Shown here: positions 16,213 to 25,567 of the stretch, one piece after another | Layout: each line of letters opens with the position of its first letter | Numbering within the stretch: position 1 is the stretch's first letter | Assembly (NCBI RefSeq): GCF_036026595.1 | Contig: NZ_JARZFX010000004.1 | Location: 186,001 to 250,000, forward strand | Direction of reading: 5' to 3' | DNA length: 64,000 nt | From: Virgibacillus_P tibetensis | GTDB lineage: Bacteria > Bacillota > Bacilli > Bacillales > Amphibacillaceae | Translations under genes and position numbers: made by a program | The notes under the pieces: generated by a model | Seen by the model: the letters and a program-made list of their open reading frames with translations, nothing else | Told to the model about the DNA's origin: nothing | Database searches by the model: none

Positions 16213-18039
16213 ATGACCTACACGCAGAGACTATCCCTTTTTATTATAATTGATACATGTTTTGTATTAACTGCCATGTTTTTAAGTGGTTTTCTTGTAA
16301 GTATAGATATTTATCAAAATCCCCTGCTGATAACAAGCTTCATTGCAGTTCTTTTATGCCATCATTTTTTTGCCTTAAAATACAAGCTTTATAAAAAGAT
16401 CTGGGAATACGCCAGTACAAAAGAATTACTAATTATTTTCAAAATCGTCTCCTTCTCTATTCTTTCTGCCATTTTAATTCAATTAATTATTACTCAAGGT
16501 ATTTATCTTAAACTACTTGCGGTCACATGGCTGCTTCATATGTTTTTGATAGGTGGATCGCGATTTGTGTGGAGGATTTACCGCGACTCAATCATGAACA
16601 GGCAAGATAATAAAATCAGAACACTAATAATCGGGGCTGGTTCAGCTGGAACAATGGTTGCAAGGCAGTTACTCAAGAATAATGAAAGCAATCTTCTTCC
16701 AGTTGCTTTTATCGATGATGAAAAGAATAAACACCAACTTGATATTTTTGGACTCCCTGTAATCGGAGGGGTAAAAGAAATAGAGAAGGCTGTAAACGAC
16801 TTGGAAATTGATAATATAATCATTTCGATACCCTCTCTTCGAAAGAAAGAGTTAAATATTATTTTTCAAGAGTGTGCGAAAACAAGAGCACAAACTAAAA
16901 TACTGCCATTATTGGAAGATTTAATAACTGGAAAAGTTTCTGTTAACCAGTTTAGGGATGTGCAAGTAGAAGATTTGCTCGGTAGGGATCCGATTGATAT
17001 GGATATAGACAGTATCTCGGAGTATGTTACGAGAAAAGTGGTCCTTGTAACAGGAGCCGGTGGTTCTATCGGTTCGGAGATATCAAGGCAGATTGCTCAG
17101 TTTTCTCCCAGTAAGCTCATACTACTCGGTCATGGAGAAAATAGCATCTATACGATCGAAATGGAATTAAAAGAAAATACTACCCATAAACCTATTCAAT
17201 TCGTTACGGAAATAGCTGATGTTCAGGATGAAAAGAAAATGATGGAAGTGATGAGAAAACATACACCGGATGTTGTCTACCATGCAGCTGCCCATAAACA
17301 TGTGCCCTTAATGGAACGTAACCCGGAAGAAGCTGTAAAAAATAACATTATCGGAACAATGAATACAGCTAATGCAGCAAGCTGGAATAATGTAAATACA
17401 TTCGTAATGGTATCGACAGATAAAGCAGTTAATCCGACTAGTGTTATGGGAGCATCTAAGAAAATAGCAGAAATGATTGTGCAGAACATGAACAAAAACA
17501 GCAGTACAAAGTTTGTTGCAGTTCGATTTGGCAATGTGCTGGGAAGCCGTGGAAGTGTCATCCCTTTATTTAAAAGACAAATAGAAAATGGAGGTCCGGT
17601 TACTGTGACTCATCCGGATATGATCCGCTATTTCATGACCATTCCAGAGGCTTCACGTCTCGTGATTCAAGCTGGCGCTCTAGCAAATGGTGGAGAAATA
17701 TTTGTACTGGACATGGGCGACCCAGTAAAGATTGTAGATCTTGCTAAAAACTTAATTAAACTATCTGGCTATTCAATTGATGAGATTGGGCTGGAGTTCA
17801 CTGGTATAAGGCCAGGGGAGAAGCTTTTTGAAGAATTACTACAAGAAAATGAAATTAATGAAAACCAAGTATACCCTAAAATTTATGTTGGAAAAACAAC
17901 AGCTAACCTTTTCTTAGAAGATATAAAGAAAATCATAGAGGGCTACAGAAATTTAGAGAGTTCAGTTCTTAGGCAGGAATTATTAAATCTTGCAAACAAT
18001 GAGTTCAGTCAACAATCAAAGTCAGCAATACCTTTATAA
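16213..18039 (+). CDS. epsC: Membrane nucleotide-sugar 4,6-dehydratase, EpsC/PglF-like
   Basis: A 608-residue protein of the CapD/EpsC/PglF family, which converts UDP-GlcNAc to the 4-keto-6-deoxy sugar, the first step to UDP-N,N'-diacetylbacillosamine. Four hydrophobic helices lie in residues 7-110. A Rossmann domain follows (IIGAGSAGTMVARQL, near 140), then the dehydratase domain with VTGAGGSIGSEISRQI near 278 and the STDKAVNPTSVMGASKK catalytic region. With the EpsN-like aminotransferase and EpsM-like acetyltransferase downstream it completes the bacillosamine pathway. The ATG follows AGGAGG. Confidence 0.92.
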   Translation: MTYTQRLSLFIIIDTCFVLTAMFLSGFLVSIDIYQNPLLITSFIAVLLCHHFFALKYKLYKKIWEYASTKELLIIFKIVSFSILSAILIQLIITQGIYLKLLAVTWLLHMFLIGGSRFVWRIYRDSIMNRQDNKIRTLIIGAGSAGTMVARQLLKNNESNLLPVAFIDDEKNKHQLDIFGLPVIGGVKEIEKAVNDLEIDNIIISIPSLRKKELNIIFQECAKTRAQTKILPLLEDLITGKVSVNQFRDVQVEDLLGRDPIDMDIDSISEYVTRKVVLVTGAGGSIGSEISRQIAQFSPSKLILLGHGENSIYTIEMELKENTTHKPIQFVTEIADVQDEKKMMEVMRKHTPDVVYHAAAHKHVPLMERNPEEAVKNNIIGTMNTANAASWNNVNTFVMVSTDKAVNPTSVMGASKKIAEMIVQNMNKNSSTKFVAVRFGNVLGSRGSVIPLFKRQIENGGPVTVTHPDMIRYFMTIPEASRLVIQAGALANGGEIFVLDMGDPVKIVDLAKNLIKLSGYSIDEIGLEFTGIRPGEKLFEELLQENEINENQVYPKIYVGKTTANLFLEDIKKIIEGYRNLESSVLRQELLNLANNEFSQQSKSAIPL

Positions 18040-18061
18040 GATTGATAAGGAGTGTAATGAA

Positions 18062-18940
18062 ATGAAAGTTAAGAAAGCGATAATTCCAGCTGCAGGATTG
18101 GGTACAAGATTTCTGCCAGCAACTAAGGCAATGCCAAAAGAGATGTTGCCAATCGTTGATAAACCTACTATTCAATACATTGTCGAAGAGGCAATTGAAT
18201 CTGGTATTGAGGATATTATAATTGTAACGGGTAAAGGTAAAAGAGCTATTGAAGACCATTTTGATCATTCATTCGAATTGGAACAAAATCTTTTCAATAA
18301 AGGAAAGTTTGATTTGTTAAGTAAGGTGCAGAAATCTTCCAAAATGGTAGATATTCATTATATACGCCAAAAGGAACCAAAGGGTCTGGGTCATGCTATC
18401 TGGTGTGCACGCAAATTTATTGGGAACGATCCTTTTGCTGTCTTGCTGGGTGACGATATTGTTGAATCAGAAACACCGTGTTTAAAGCAACTTATAAATC
18501 AATACGAACATTATAATGCCTCTATTCTCGGGGTGCAGGCTGTGAAAGAAGAAGATGTCTCCAGATATGGAATTGTGGATGGTCGTATAATCGATGAGCA
18601 TCTTTATACGGTCCATAATTTAGTAGAGAAACCACAAGTAGAAGAGACACCATCTAATTTGGCTATTCTAGGTCGTTATATTTTGAGCCCAACCATATTT
18701 GACATTTTGAACAGGCAGAAGCCAGGTGCTGGAGATGAAATTCAATTGACAGACGCTATCGCAGAGCTTACTAAGTTTGAGGCAGTATACGCATATGATT
18801 TTGAAGGGAAGCGTTATGACGTTGGCGAGAAGATGGGTTTTATTCAAACTACTATCGAGTTCGCTTTGCATCGGGATGATTTGAGAAGAGAATTATTGGA
18901 TTATTTATCATTGGTTGTAGAAACAGAATTAACAAAATAG
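18062..18940 (+). CDS. galU: UTP-glucose-1-phosphate uridylyltransferase
   Basis: A 292-residue enzyme making UDP-glucose from UTP and glucose-1-phosphate (GalU/GtaB). The nucleotide-binding motif AAGLGTRFLPATKAMPKEML is at the N-terminus, with the metal-binding LLGDDIV and the ILGRYIL and EIQLTDAI segments typical of the family. The start at 18062 is chosen because AAGGAG precedes it and the protein then begins MKVKKAIIPAAG as in GtaB; the longer frame from 17990 overlaps the epsC-like gene. It supplies UDP-Glc and, through GalE, UDP-Gal to the glycosyltransferases. Confidence 0.95.
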   Translation: MKVKKAIIPAAGLGTRFLPATKAMPKEMLPIVDKPTIQYIVEEAIESGIEDIIIVTGKGKRAIEDHFDHSFELEQNLFNKGKFDLLSKVQKSSKMVDIHYIRQKEPKGLGHAIWCARKFIGNDPFAVLLGDDIVESETPCLKQLINQYEHYNASILGVQAVKEEDVSRYGIVDGRIIDEHLYTVHNLVEKPQVEETPSNLAILGRYILSPTIFDILNRQKPGAGDEIQLTDAIAELTKFEAVYAYDFEGKRYDVGEKMGFIQTTIEFALHRDDLRRELLDYLSLVVETELTK

Positions 18941-18957
18941 GGCTAAAGGGGGATGTT

Positions 18958-20109
18958 ATGGTTAATAAAATACTATACTGTGCAACGGTTGATTATCATT
19001 TCAAGGCTTTCCATCTGCCCACTATGAAGTGGTTTAAAGACCAGGGATGGGAAGTTGATGTTGCAGCATCCGGTACCATAGATCTTCCCTATACCGATAC
19101 TAAACACAACATTCCGATTCAGCGTTCCCCATTTAGTCTCTCGAACCTAGAAGCTTATAAGCAATTAAAAACGATTATTGAGCAGAATGATTACTCTATC
19201 ATTCATTGCCATACACCTTTAGGAGGCCTGCTAGCCCGACTTGCTGCTAGAAAGGCTAGAAGAAAAGGCACGAAGCTGTTTTATACTGCGCATGGATTTC
19301 ATTTTTTCAGCGGTGCGCCGATACCAAACTGGCTGATCTATTATCCTATTGAAAAATTATTGTCGCGGTATACGGACTGCTTACTGACAATTAACCAAGA
19401 AGACTACCAGCTGGCGGTAAAGCATCAGTTCCAGGCAGGAAGTATTGAACACATTCATGGTGTTGGTGTAGATACAGAGAAATTTAAACCGGTTGATAAA
19501 ACTAAAAGAACAGAACTGAAAAAGTCATTTGGCTATCATGCTGATGACTTTTTATTATTTTACGCAGCAGAGTTCAACAAAAATAAAAACCAGCAGTTTC
19601 TGCTGCATATGCTTGCATTACTGAAAAAAGATGTTCCACGTGTGAAGCTGTTACTTGCAGGAGAAGGTGCTATGCTGTCCAGCTGTCAACAACTCGCCAG
19701 TAGTCTTGGGATTAGTCATATGGTTGATTTTCTTGGCTTTCGAAAGGATATCGATCAGTTGCTGCCAGTGTGTGATATTGCCGTAGCTTCTAGTTATCGT
19801 GAGGGTCTGCCTGTTAATGTAATGGAAGCAATGGCATGTGGTCTTCCAGTCATCGCGGTTGATAACAGAGGGCATAGGGAACTCGTGCAAACGAATAAAA
19901 CAGGCTGGCTTTTAGCTGATTACAATCTTGAGGAATTTGCTGGAATCGTTAAGCTGTTCTCAGATGACCGAGAAGTAAAAAGTAAGTTAGGCCTAATAGG
20001 GCGTAAACTGATTATAGATATGTATAGTTCAACCAAAGTACTGGCTGAAAAAAGCCTGATTTACAAATCACATATGGAAGAGGAGGTGACGGTGTGGGCA
20101 GCGAATTAA
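18958..20109 (+). CDS. epsD: Glycosyltransferase family 4, EpsD-like
   Basis: A 383-residue GT-B retaining glycosyltransferase. The N-terminus (YCATVDYHFKAFHLPTMKWF) and the HCHTPLGGLLARLAAR and YTAHGFHFFSGAP segments resemble B. subtilis EpsD, and the donor-binding EGLPVNVMEAMACGLPVI carries the E-x7-E motif. It should add a sugar to the lipid-linked repeat unit on the cytoplasmic side. It overlaps the next gene by 16 bp. The donor sugar cannot be told from sequence. Confidence 0.88.
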   Translation: MVNKILYCATVDYHFKAFHLPTMKWFKDQGWEVDVAASGTIDLPYTDTKHNIPIQRSPFSLSNLEAYKQLKTIIEQNDYSIIHCHTPLGGLLARLAARKARRKGTKLFYTAHGFHFFSGAPIPNWLIYYPIEKLLSRYTDCLLTINQEDYQLAVKHQFQAGSIEHIHGVGVDTEKFKPVDKTKRTELKKSFGYHADDFLLFYAAEFNKNKNQQFLLHMLALLKKDVPRVKLLLAGEGAMLSSCQQLASSLGISHMVDFLGFRKDIDQLLPVCDIAVASSYREGLPVNVMEAMACGLPVIAVDNRGHRELVQTNKTGWLLADYNLEEFAGIVKLFSDDREVKSKLGLIGRKLIIDMYSSTKVLAEKSLIYKSHMEEEVTVWAAN

Positions 20110-21209
20110 GGATTTTGCATGTAGTAGTTAATATGAACCGGGGAGGCGCTGAAACCCTAATCATGAATCTGTACAGAAATATTGACAAAACCAAAATACA
20201 GTTTGATTTTCTGACCTGTAAAGAAGGCGCATTTGATGAAGAAATTAGTAGGCTTGGAGGTATTATTCACCGGATCCCCTATGTTACGGAAGCAGGTCAT
20301 AAGGGCTTTAACCAGGCATTGAGGAATTTCTTATTAGAACATCCGGCATATAAAATCGTGCATTCCCATATGGATAAAATGAGCGGTTTTGTGCTTCGCT
20401 CCGCTAAGAGAGCAAATGTACCTATTCGGATTGCGCACAGTCACAATACAGAGAGTGAGGGCGGTATAGCTGCTAAAACTTATAAGTGGTATGCAGGGTG
20501 CCATATTAAATCCCAGGCAACTCACTACTATGCTTGTTCTCAAGCAGCTGCTAAATGGCTATTTACAACCAAAAGTCATGAGGCATTTATTTTAAAAAAT
20601 GGAGTTGAAACAGATAAATTTCAGTATTCGCTGAAAATCCGAGAAGCAATTAGAAGTGAATTGAATATTAAAAACGATACATTAGTTGTCGGGCATGTTG
20701 GCAGGTTTTCTCCCCAAAAAAATCACATGCTCTTATTGGATATTTTCGCTGGCGTAGTTAAACAAGAACCTAATTCGATCTTGCTGTTGGTTGGCGATGG
20801 TCCTTTAAAGCTAAAACTTGAGGAAAGAGTTAAAGAATTAAAACTGGATAAAAAGGTAAGGTTTCTTGGGATAAGAGAGGATATTCATTTAATACTTCAA
20901 GCATTTGATATGTTTGTATTTCCTTCATTACATGAGGGACTCCCAGTAACTTTGATAGAAGCTCAAGCAGCGGGTTTACCCTGTTTCATTGCGGACACGA
21001 TAACAAAGGAAGTAGATATGGGAGTTGGCTTGATACAGCAGCTTCCTTTATCAAATAAAAATGAGTGGATTCAAAAAATCATTAATCTGGAAGTAGATAA
21101 CTATCGTTCAATTTCCCATGATGCATTGTTAAAGCAGGGCTATGATATAAGGAAAACTGCAGAGCATGCACAACGTTCTTATTTATCTATGAAAGAGAAA
21201 GCTTTATGA
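20094..21209 (+). CDS. Glycosyltransferase family 4, EpsF-like
   Basis: A 371-residue GT4 enzyme. The N-terminus (VVNMNRGGAETLIMNLYRNI) and the donor-binding EGLPVTLIEAQAAGLPCF follow EpsF of B. subtilis. The start is GTG after GAGGAGGTGA, inside the end of the preceding gene, so translation is coupled. A second EpsF-like gene lies at 27124, so the two are paralogues and the symbol is left open. Confidence 0.87.
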   Translation: MGSELRILHVVVNMNRGGAETLIMNLYRNIDKTKIQFDFLTCKEGAFDEEISRLGGIIHRIPYVTEAGHKGFNQALRNFLLEHPAYKIVHSHMDKMSGFVLRSAKRANVPIRIAHSHNTESEGGIAAKTYKWYAGCHIKSQATHYYACSQAAAKWLFTTKSHEAFILKNGVETDKFQYSLKIREAIRSELNIKNDTLVVGHVGRFSPQKNHMLLLDIFAGVVKQEPNSILLLVGDGPLKLKLEERVKELKLDKKVRFLGIREDIHLILQAFDMFVFPSLHEGLPVTLIEAQAAGLPCFIADTITKEVDMGVGLIQQLPLSNKNEWIQKIINLEVDNYRSISHDALLKQGYDIRKTAEHAQRSYLSMKEKAL

Positions 21210-22099
21210 AAAAGCTAACGGTTTTTACACCTACTTATAACCGGGCATTTTGCCTTAGTAAATGCTATGAAAGCTTGAAACAACAATCATGCAAGGATTT
21301 TGCATGGTTGATTATTGATGATGGTTCTACGGATAACACACGCGGTCTTGTTAAGGGATGGATGAAAGAAAATGTCATTCCTATAAATTATTATTGGCAA
21401 GAAAACCAAGGAATGCATGGGGCACATAATAGTGCATACGAACGGATTAACACGGAATTAAATGTCTGTATTGATTCCGATGATTATATGCCAATAGATG
21501 CAGTAGAAAAAATCCTCGCATTTTGGGAAAAATATGGTAACAAAAAGGTTAGTGGAATAATTGGTCTGGATTCAACAAGTGAAAGTAAAGTTATTGGAAC
21601 AAAATTACCGGTAGACTTGAATACTTCTACATTATTTGATCTCTATAACAAGCATGGGGTTACTGGAGATAAAAAGCTGGTATATCGTTCAGAATTAACA
21701 AAGAAATATCCTTACCCATTGTTTACAAATGAAAAGTATGTAGGATTAGCCTACAAATATTACATGCTGGATAAGAGTTTCGAAATGCTGCTGATGAATG
21801 AAGTTTTATGCTGTGTGGAATATCTCCCTGATGGTTCTTCACGTAATATGTTAAAACAATATCGTAGCAATCCCAGGGGTTTTTCATTTTACCGGAAAGA
21901 ATTGATGGGCTTACCTTTTGCAAGTAAAGTTTTTAAGTTCAGGCAGGCTGTACATTATGTATCCAGTAGTTTATTAAGCAAAAACCACTCCTTTATACGA
22001 GAAACGCCTAATAAAACAATAACCATTCTGGCAATCCCGGTCGGACTACTATTATATCTATATATTAAAACTAAAACGAGGACGGCTATACTAGAGTAA
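21206..22099 (+). CDS. Glycosyltransferase family 2
   Basis: A 297-residue inverting GT-A glycosyltransferase. The nucleotide-binding motif IIDDGSTDNT and the metal-binding CIDSDDYM are clear. A hydrophobic stretch near the C-terminus (ILAIPVGLLLYLYI) may touch the membrane. It overlaps the preceding gene by 4 bp (ATGA). No trace of the EpsE-specific flagellar clutch can be judged from sequence alone. Confidence 0.87.
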   Translation: MKKLTVFTPTYNRAFCLSKCYESLKQQSCKDFAWLIIDDGSTDNTRGLVKGWMKENVIPINYYWQENQGMHGAHNSAYERINTELNVCIDSDDYMPIDAVEKILAFWEKYGNKKVSGIIGLDSTSESKVIGTKLPVDLNTSTLFDLYNKHGVTGDKKLVYRSELTKKYPYPLFTNEKYVGLAYKYYMLDKSFEMLLMNEVLCCVEYLPDGSSRNMLKQYRSNPRGFSFYRKELMGLPFASKVFKFRQAVHYVSSSLLSKNHSFIRETPNKTITILAIPVGLLLYLYIKTKTRTAILE

Positions 22100-22126
22100 T
22101 TCTTTTAAATTGAAAGGAAAAATCAA

Positions 22127-23197
22127 ATGACTTTTCTTTGGCTTAACCTTGCTTTTGTATATATTTTTTCTTTTTTTTCCAGGTATGCAGCGACTACTGA
22201 CCTAGAATCACCTGTTTCCATTAAGCCCAATAAGTTATTAGTCTTTGCCTCATTAGTAACATTGGTAGCCGTCTCGGGCCTCCGATCTAATATTGGAGAT
22301 ACATTTTCATATGTCCATTCCTTCGAAACAAATGATTTTACATGGGAATACATTCTCTCGCAAAAAGATGTCGGATTTGGTGTCCTTCAAATGGTGCTGC
22401 AAAACTATGTATCTGCTGATCCGCAAATACTCATATTTACAACAGCACTGATAACCAACTTGCTAATTATTATGGTTTTTTATAACTATTCCAGAATGAT
22501 AGAAATTAGTTTGTATGTATATATCACGGGTGGGTTATTTTTAGTATCCATGAATGGAATCCGGCAGGTTCTGGCTGCAGCAATTGCCTTTACAGCCATT
22601 AAATATTTAATTAATGGCAACTTACTAAAATATTCGTTTGTCGTAATTTTTGCTTCCTTATTTCATCAAAGTGCACTAATTCTGCTTCCTATCTATTTTC
22701 TAGTCAGATTTAAGGCATGGTCGAGTGCAACAGTAACTCTAATTCTATTTTCAATCCTCATAGTAATTGGATATGAGAGGTTTTCTGCATTATTGTTCTC
22801 GGCAATTGATGGATCACAATATGGTCACTATAGTGGATTCGCTGAGGGTGGGGCTAATTTTATCAGAGTAGTTGTCCACTTTGTGCCGATTATCCTGGCA
22901 TATTTAGGAAGAGAGAAACTGAAGAAAATCTTCCCTGCCAGTGACTATATCGTAAATATGGCATTAGTAGGTTCGATCTTTATGCTTATCTCGACTCAAA
23001 ATTGGATATTTGCCAGGTTTGCAATCTATTTTCAATTGTATCAATTAATTCTTATTTCCTGGATAGTAAAGCTTTTCAGTAAAAAGGATCAGAGGTTAAT
23101 CTATTTTGGAATTTTGGTTTGTTACTTGGCTTATTATATTTATGAAAATGTAATGACACTCAATATTAACTATAGAAGTGATTACCTATTTTGGTGA
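22127..23197 (+). CDS. epsG: EpsG family membrane protein, candidate repeat-unit polymerase
   Basis: A 356-residue integral membrane protein with about ten hydrophobic segments, in the EpsG family (O-antigen polymerase Wzy-like). Conserved family elements are GLRSNIGDTFSYVHSF near residue 50 and SMNGIRQVLAAAIAF near 145. It should join lipid-linked repeat units on the outer face of the membrane. Its presence makes this a Wzy-dependent pathway. Confidence 0.88.
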   Translation: MTFLWLNLAFVYIFSFFSRYAATTDLESPVSIKPNKLLVFASLVTLVAVSGLRSNIGDTFSYVHSFETNDFTWEYILSQKDVGFGVLQMVLQNYVSADPQILIFTTALITNLLIIMVFYNYSRMIEISLYVYITGGLFLVSMNGIRQVLAAAIAFTAIKYLINGNLLKYSFVVIFASLFHQSALILLPIYFLVRFKAWSSATVTLILFSILIVIGYERFSALLFSAIDGSQYGHYSGFAEGGANFIRVVVHFVPIILAYLGREKLKKIFPASDYIVNMALVGSIFMLISTQNWIFARFAIYFQLYQLILISWIVKLFSKKDQRLIYFGILVCYLAYYIYENVMTLNINYRSDYLFW

Positions 23198-23211
23198 AAA
23201 GGGGTGAATGA

Positions 23212-24267
23212 ATGGCAGTTCTTGTGACAGGTGGAGCGGGCTATATTGGAACGCACACTTGTGTTGAATTACTTACTAAGGGATATGAAATAATTGTTAT
23301 AGATAATTTTTGCAATAGTAACCCAGAAGCAGTAAAAAGGGTGAGTAAGATAACAGGTAAAGATTTCAAAACGTACCATGCAGATTTGCTGGATAAGGAT
23401 AGAGTGGAAGCCATATTCTTTGAAAATAAGATTGATGCCGTGATCCACTTTGCCGGTCTAAAGGCAGTTGGTGAGTCAGTAGCTGTTCCGCTCAAGTATT
23501 ACCAAAACAACGTAACAGGTACGATGAATTTATGTGAGGTCATGAAGCAGCACGGCGTGAAAAACCTTGTATTTAGTTCATCGGCAACTGTATATGGAAC
23601 ACCTGATCAAGTTCCAATCGATGAGAACACGAAACTGAATGCGTTAAACCCATACGGTCGAACAAAGAAAATCATTGAAGAAATATTACATGATATATAT
23701 AGATCGGATCAAACTTGGAATATTGCCATATTGAGATATTTCAACCCAATTGGAGCACATCCAAGTGGTTATATTGGTGAGGATCCGAGTGGAATACCGA
23801 ACAACCTGATGCCATATATTTCCCAAGTGGCAGTTGGAAAGAGAGAACAACTTACTATATTTGGAAAAGACTACCCAACAATGGATGGAACAGGTATAAG
23901 AGATTATATACATGTTATGGATTTAGCAACCGGACATCTGAGTGCTTTGGAAAAAGTTCAGTCTTCCGGAGGTGTAGAGGCCTATAACCTTGGAACAGGC
24001 AAGGGTTACAGTGTACTGCAGATGGTGGAAGCATTTGAAGAGGTATCTGAAAAAACAATTCCCTACAAAATAGCAGAACGCCGGGCAGGTGATACGGCGA
24101 TATGCTTTGCAAATCCCACAAAGGCCAAAAATGAACTCGGTTGGCAAGCAACAAGAGGGATTCATAAGATGTGCGAAGATACATGGCGATGGCAACAAAA
24201 AAATCCAAATGGATACACGACTACAGAATACCAGAATCCGGTGCATAATGATGCAGCGGTTTTTTAA
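23212..24267 (+). CDS. galE: UDP-glucose 4-epimerase
   Basis: A 351-residue short-chain dehydrogenase-type epimerase interconverting UDP-Glc and UDP-Gal (or the N-acetyl forms). The NAD-binding motif GGAGYIGTHT is at the N-terminus; the catalytic Ser is in SSSATVYG and the Tyr-x3-Lys is in PYGRTKK. The C-terminal part is family-typical (YNLGTGKGYSVLQMV, ERRAGD). It lies between the EpsG-like and EpsL-like genes and supplies the galactose-type donor. Confidence 0.95.
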   Translation: MAVLVTGGAGYIGTHTCVELLTKGYEIIVIDNFCNSNPEAVKRVSKITGKDFKTYHADLLDKDRVEAIFFENKIDAVIHFAGLKAVGESVAVPLKYYQNNVTGTMNLCEVMKQHGVKNLVFSSSATVYGTPDQVPIDENTKLNALNPYGRTKKIIEEILHDIYRSDQTWNIAILRYFNPIGAHPSGYIGEDPSGIPNNLMPYISQVAVGKREQLTIFGKDYPTMDGTGIRDYIHVMDLATGHLSALEKVQSSGGVEAYNLGTGKGYSVLQMVEAFEEVSEKTIPYKIAERRAGDTAICFANPTKAKNELGWQATRGIHKMCEDTWRWQQKNPNGYTTTEYQNPVHNDAAVF

Positions 24268-24306
24268 TGCCTTAATAACACATTCGATATAAGGAGTGAT
24301 CAAAGC

Positions 24307-24906
24307 GTGAAACGAGTGATGGATATCGTAATTTCTTTGACCTTACTCACGGTATTTTCTCCAATAATTTTTATTGTTGCTGTCATTATCAGAGTACGCA
24401 TGGGTACCCCAATATTATTTAGACAGCTAAGACCAGGATTAAACAGTAAGCCATTTTATCTATATAAATTTAGAACCATGACTAAACAGTTAGATGATAA
24501 AGGAAGGGAATTACCTGATGGAACTAGATTAACACCATTAGGCAAACGTTTAAGAAGGTTAAGTTTAGATGAGTTCCCCCAATTGATTAACGTGTTAAGA
24601 GGTGAAATGGCCTTAGTTGGACCAAGGCCACTATTAATGGAGTATTTACCCCTCTATAACGAAAAACAAAGGTCACGACAATCTGTAAAACCCGGTATTA
24701 CTGGATGGGCACAAATCAATGGAAGAAATGCAATTACATGGGAAGAAAAATTCAACTTAGATCAGTGGTATGTAAATAACCAAAGTATTTACATCGATTG
24801 TAAAATCTTATTACTAACCACCTCAAAGGTTCTGAAAAGGGAAGGAATCTCTCATCAGGATTCTGTTACTATGGAAAAATTCAATGGCAATCAAGGGGTT
24901 CTGTAG
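24307..24906 (+). CDS. epsL: Initiating phosphoglycosyl transferase, EpsL/PglC-like
   Basis: A 199-residue bacterial sugar transferase (PF02397 type) with an N-terminal reentrant hydrophobic helix (IVISLTLLTVFSPIIFIVA). The catalytic block includes FRQLRPG, LDEFPQL and VGPRPLLMEYL. It transfers a phospho-sugar, here probably phospho-N,N'-diacetylbacillosamine, to undecaprenyl phosphate and starts the repeat unit. The start is GTG with GGAGTG upstream. The next gene begins one base after the stop codon. Confidence 0.92.
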   Translation: MKRVMDIVISLTLLTVFSPIIFIVAVIIRVRMGTPILFRQLRPGLNSKPFYLYKFRTMTKQLDDKGRELPDGTRLTPLGKRLRRLSLDEFPQLINVLRGEMALVGPRPLLMEYLPLYNEKQRSRQSVKPGITGWAQINGRNAITWEEKFNLDQWYVNNQSIYIDCKILLLTTSKVLKREGISHQDSVTMEKFNGNQGVL

Positions 24907-24907
24907 G

Positions 24908-25540
24908 ATGCGAGTAATTATTCTGGGAGATGGGGGACACAGCAGAGTAATACAGGAAATGATTTTTGCCAAAGAAGAATATGAAGTAATTGCTATTTTG
25001 GATGATAAGTATGAACAAAGGTTTCAGGAACGAGGAATCATTCATGCGCCAATTTCTTACTTAGTAAAACTGATACGAGGAGATATCAAGGTGATTGTTG
25101 CAATAGGGAATAATAACGTCCGCAAAAAAGTAGTTCAAAGTTTAAGCCTGCTTCCAGAACAATACCTTACCATCATCCATCCATCAGCAGTTATCAGTAC
25201 TTCGGCAAGAATAGAGAACGGGACGGTGATCATGCCAAACGCGGTTGTGAATGCCAAAGCAGAGATAAGCATGCACTGTATTATTAACACGGGTGCGATT
25301 ATAGAACATGATAATGCAGTTGGTACTTATGCGCATATTTCACCTAACGCAACGTTAGCCGGAGCTGTAACAACGGGTGAGGGCGTGCATGTTGGGTCTT
25401 CTGCTACTATCATTCCGGGCATGCATGTTGGAAGCTGGTCGGTAATTGGAGCAGGGTCTACCGTAATCGAACACATTCCAGCGTACAGCAAGGCGGTTGG
25501 TTGTCCGACAAGAATTATTGAAAGAATCCTCATTAAATAA
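24908..25540 (+). CDS. epsM: Sugar O/N-acetyltransferase, EpsM/PglD-like
   Basis: A 210-residue NeuD/PglD-type acetyltransferase: a small Rossmann-like N-terminal domain (VIILGDGGHSRVIQEM) and a left-handed beta-helix of hexapeptide repeats from about residue 95, with the catalytic His in IEHDNAVG. It should acetylate the 4-amino group on the EpsN product. The start at 24908 directly follows the preceding stop, with AAGGGG upstream; the frame from 24884 would overlap epsL. Confidence 0.9.
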   Translation: MRVIILGDGGHSRVIQEMIFAKEEYEVIAILDDKYEQRFQERGIIHAPISYLVKLIRGDIKVIVAIGNNNVRKKVVQSLSLLPEQYLTIIHPSAVISTSARIENGTVIMPNAVVNAKAEISMHCIINTGAIIEHDNAVGTYAHISPNATLAGAVTTGEGVHVGSSATIIPGMHVGSWSVIGAGSTVIEHIPAYSKAVGCPTRIIERILIK

Positions 25541-25567
25541 ATAGTAAATGAAAAGGTTGTGGCTCTA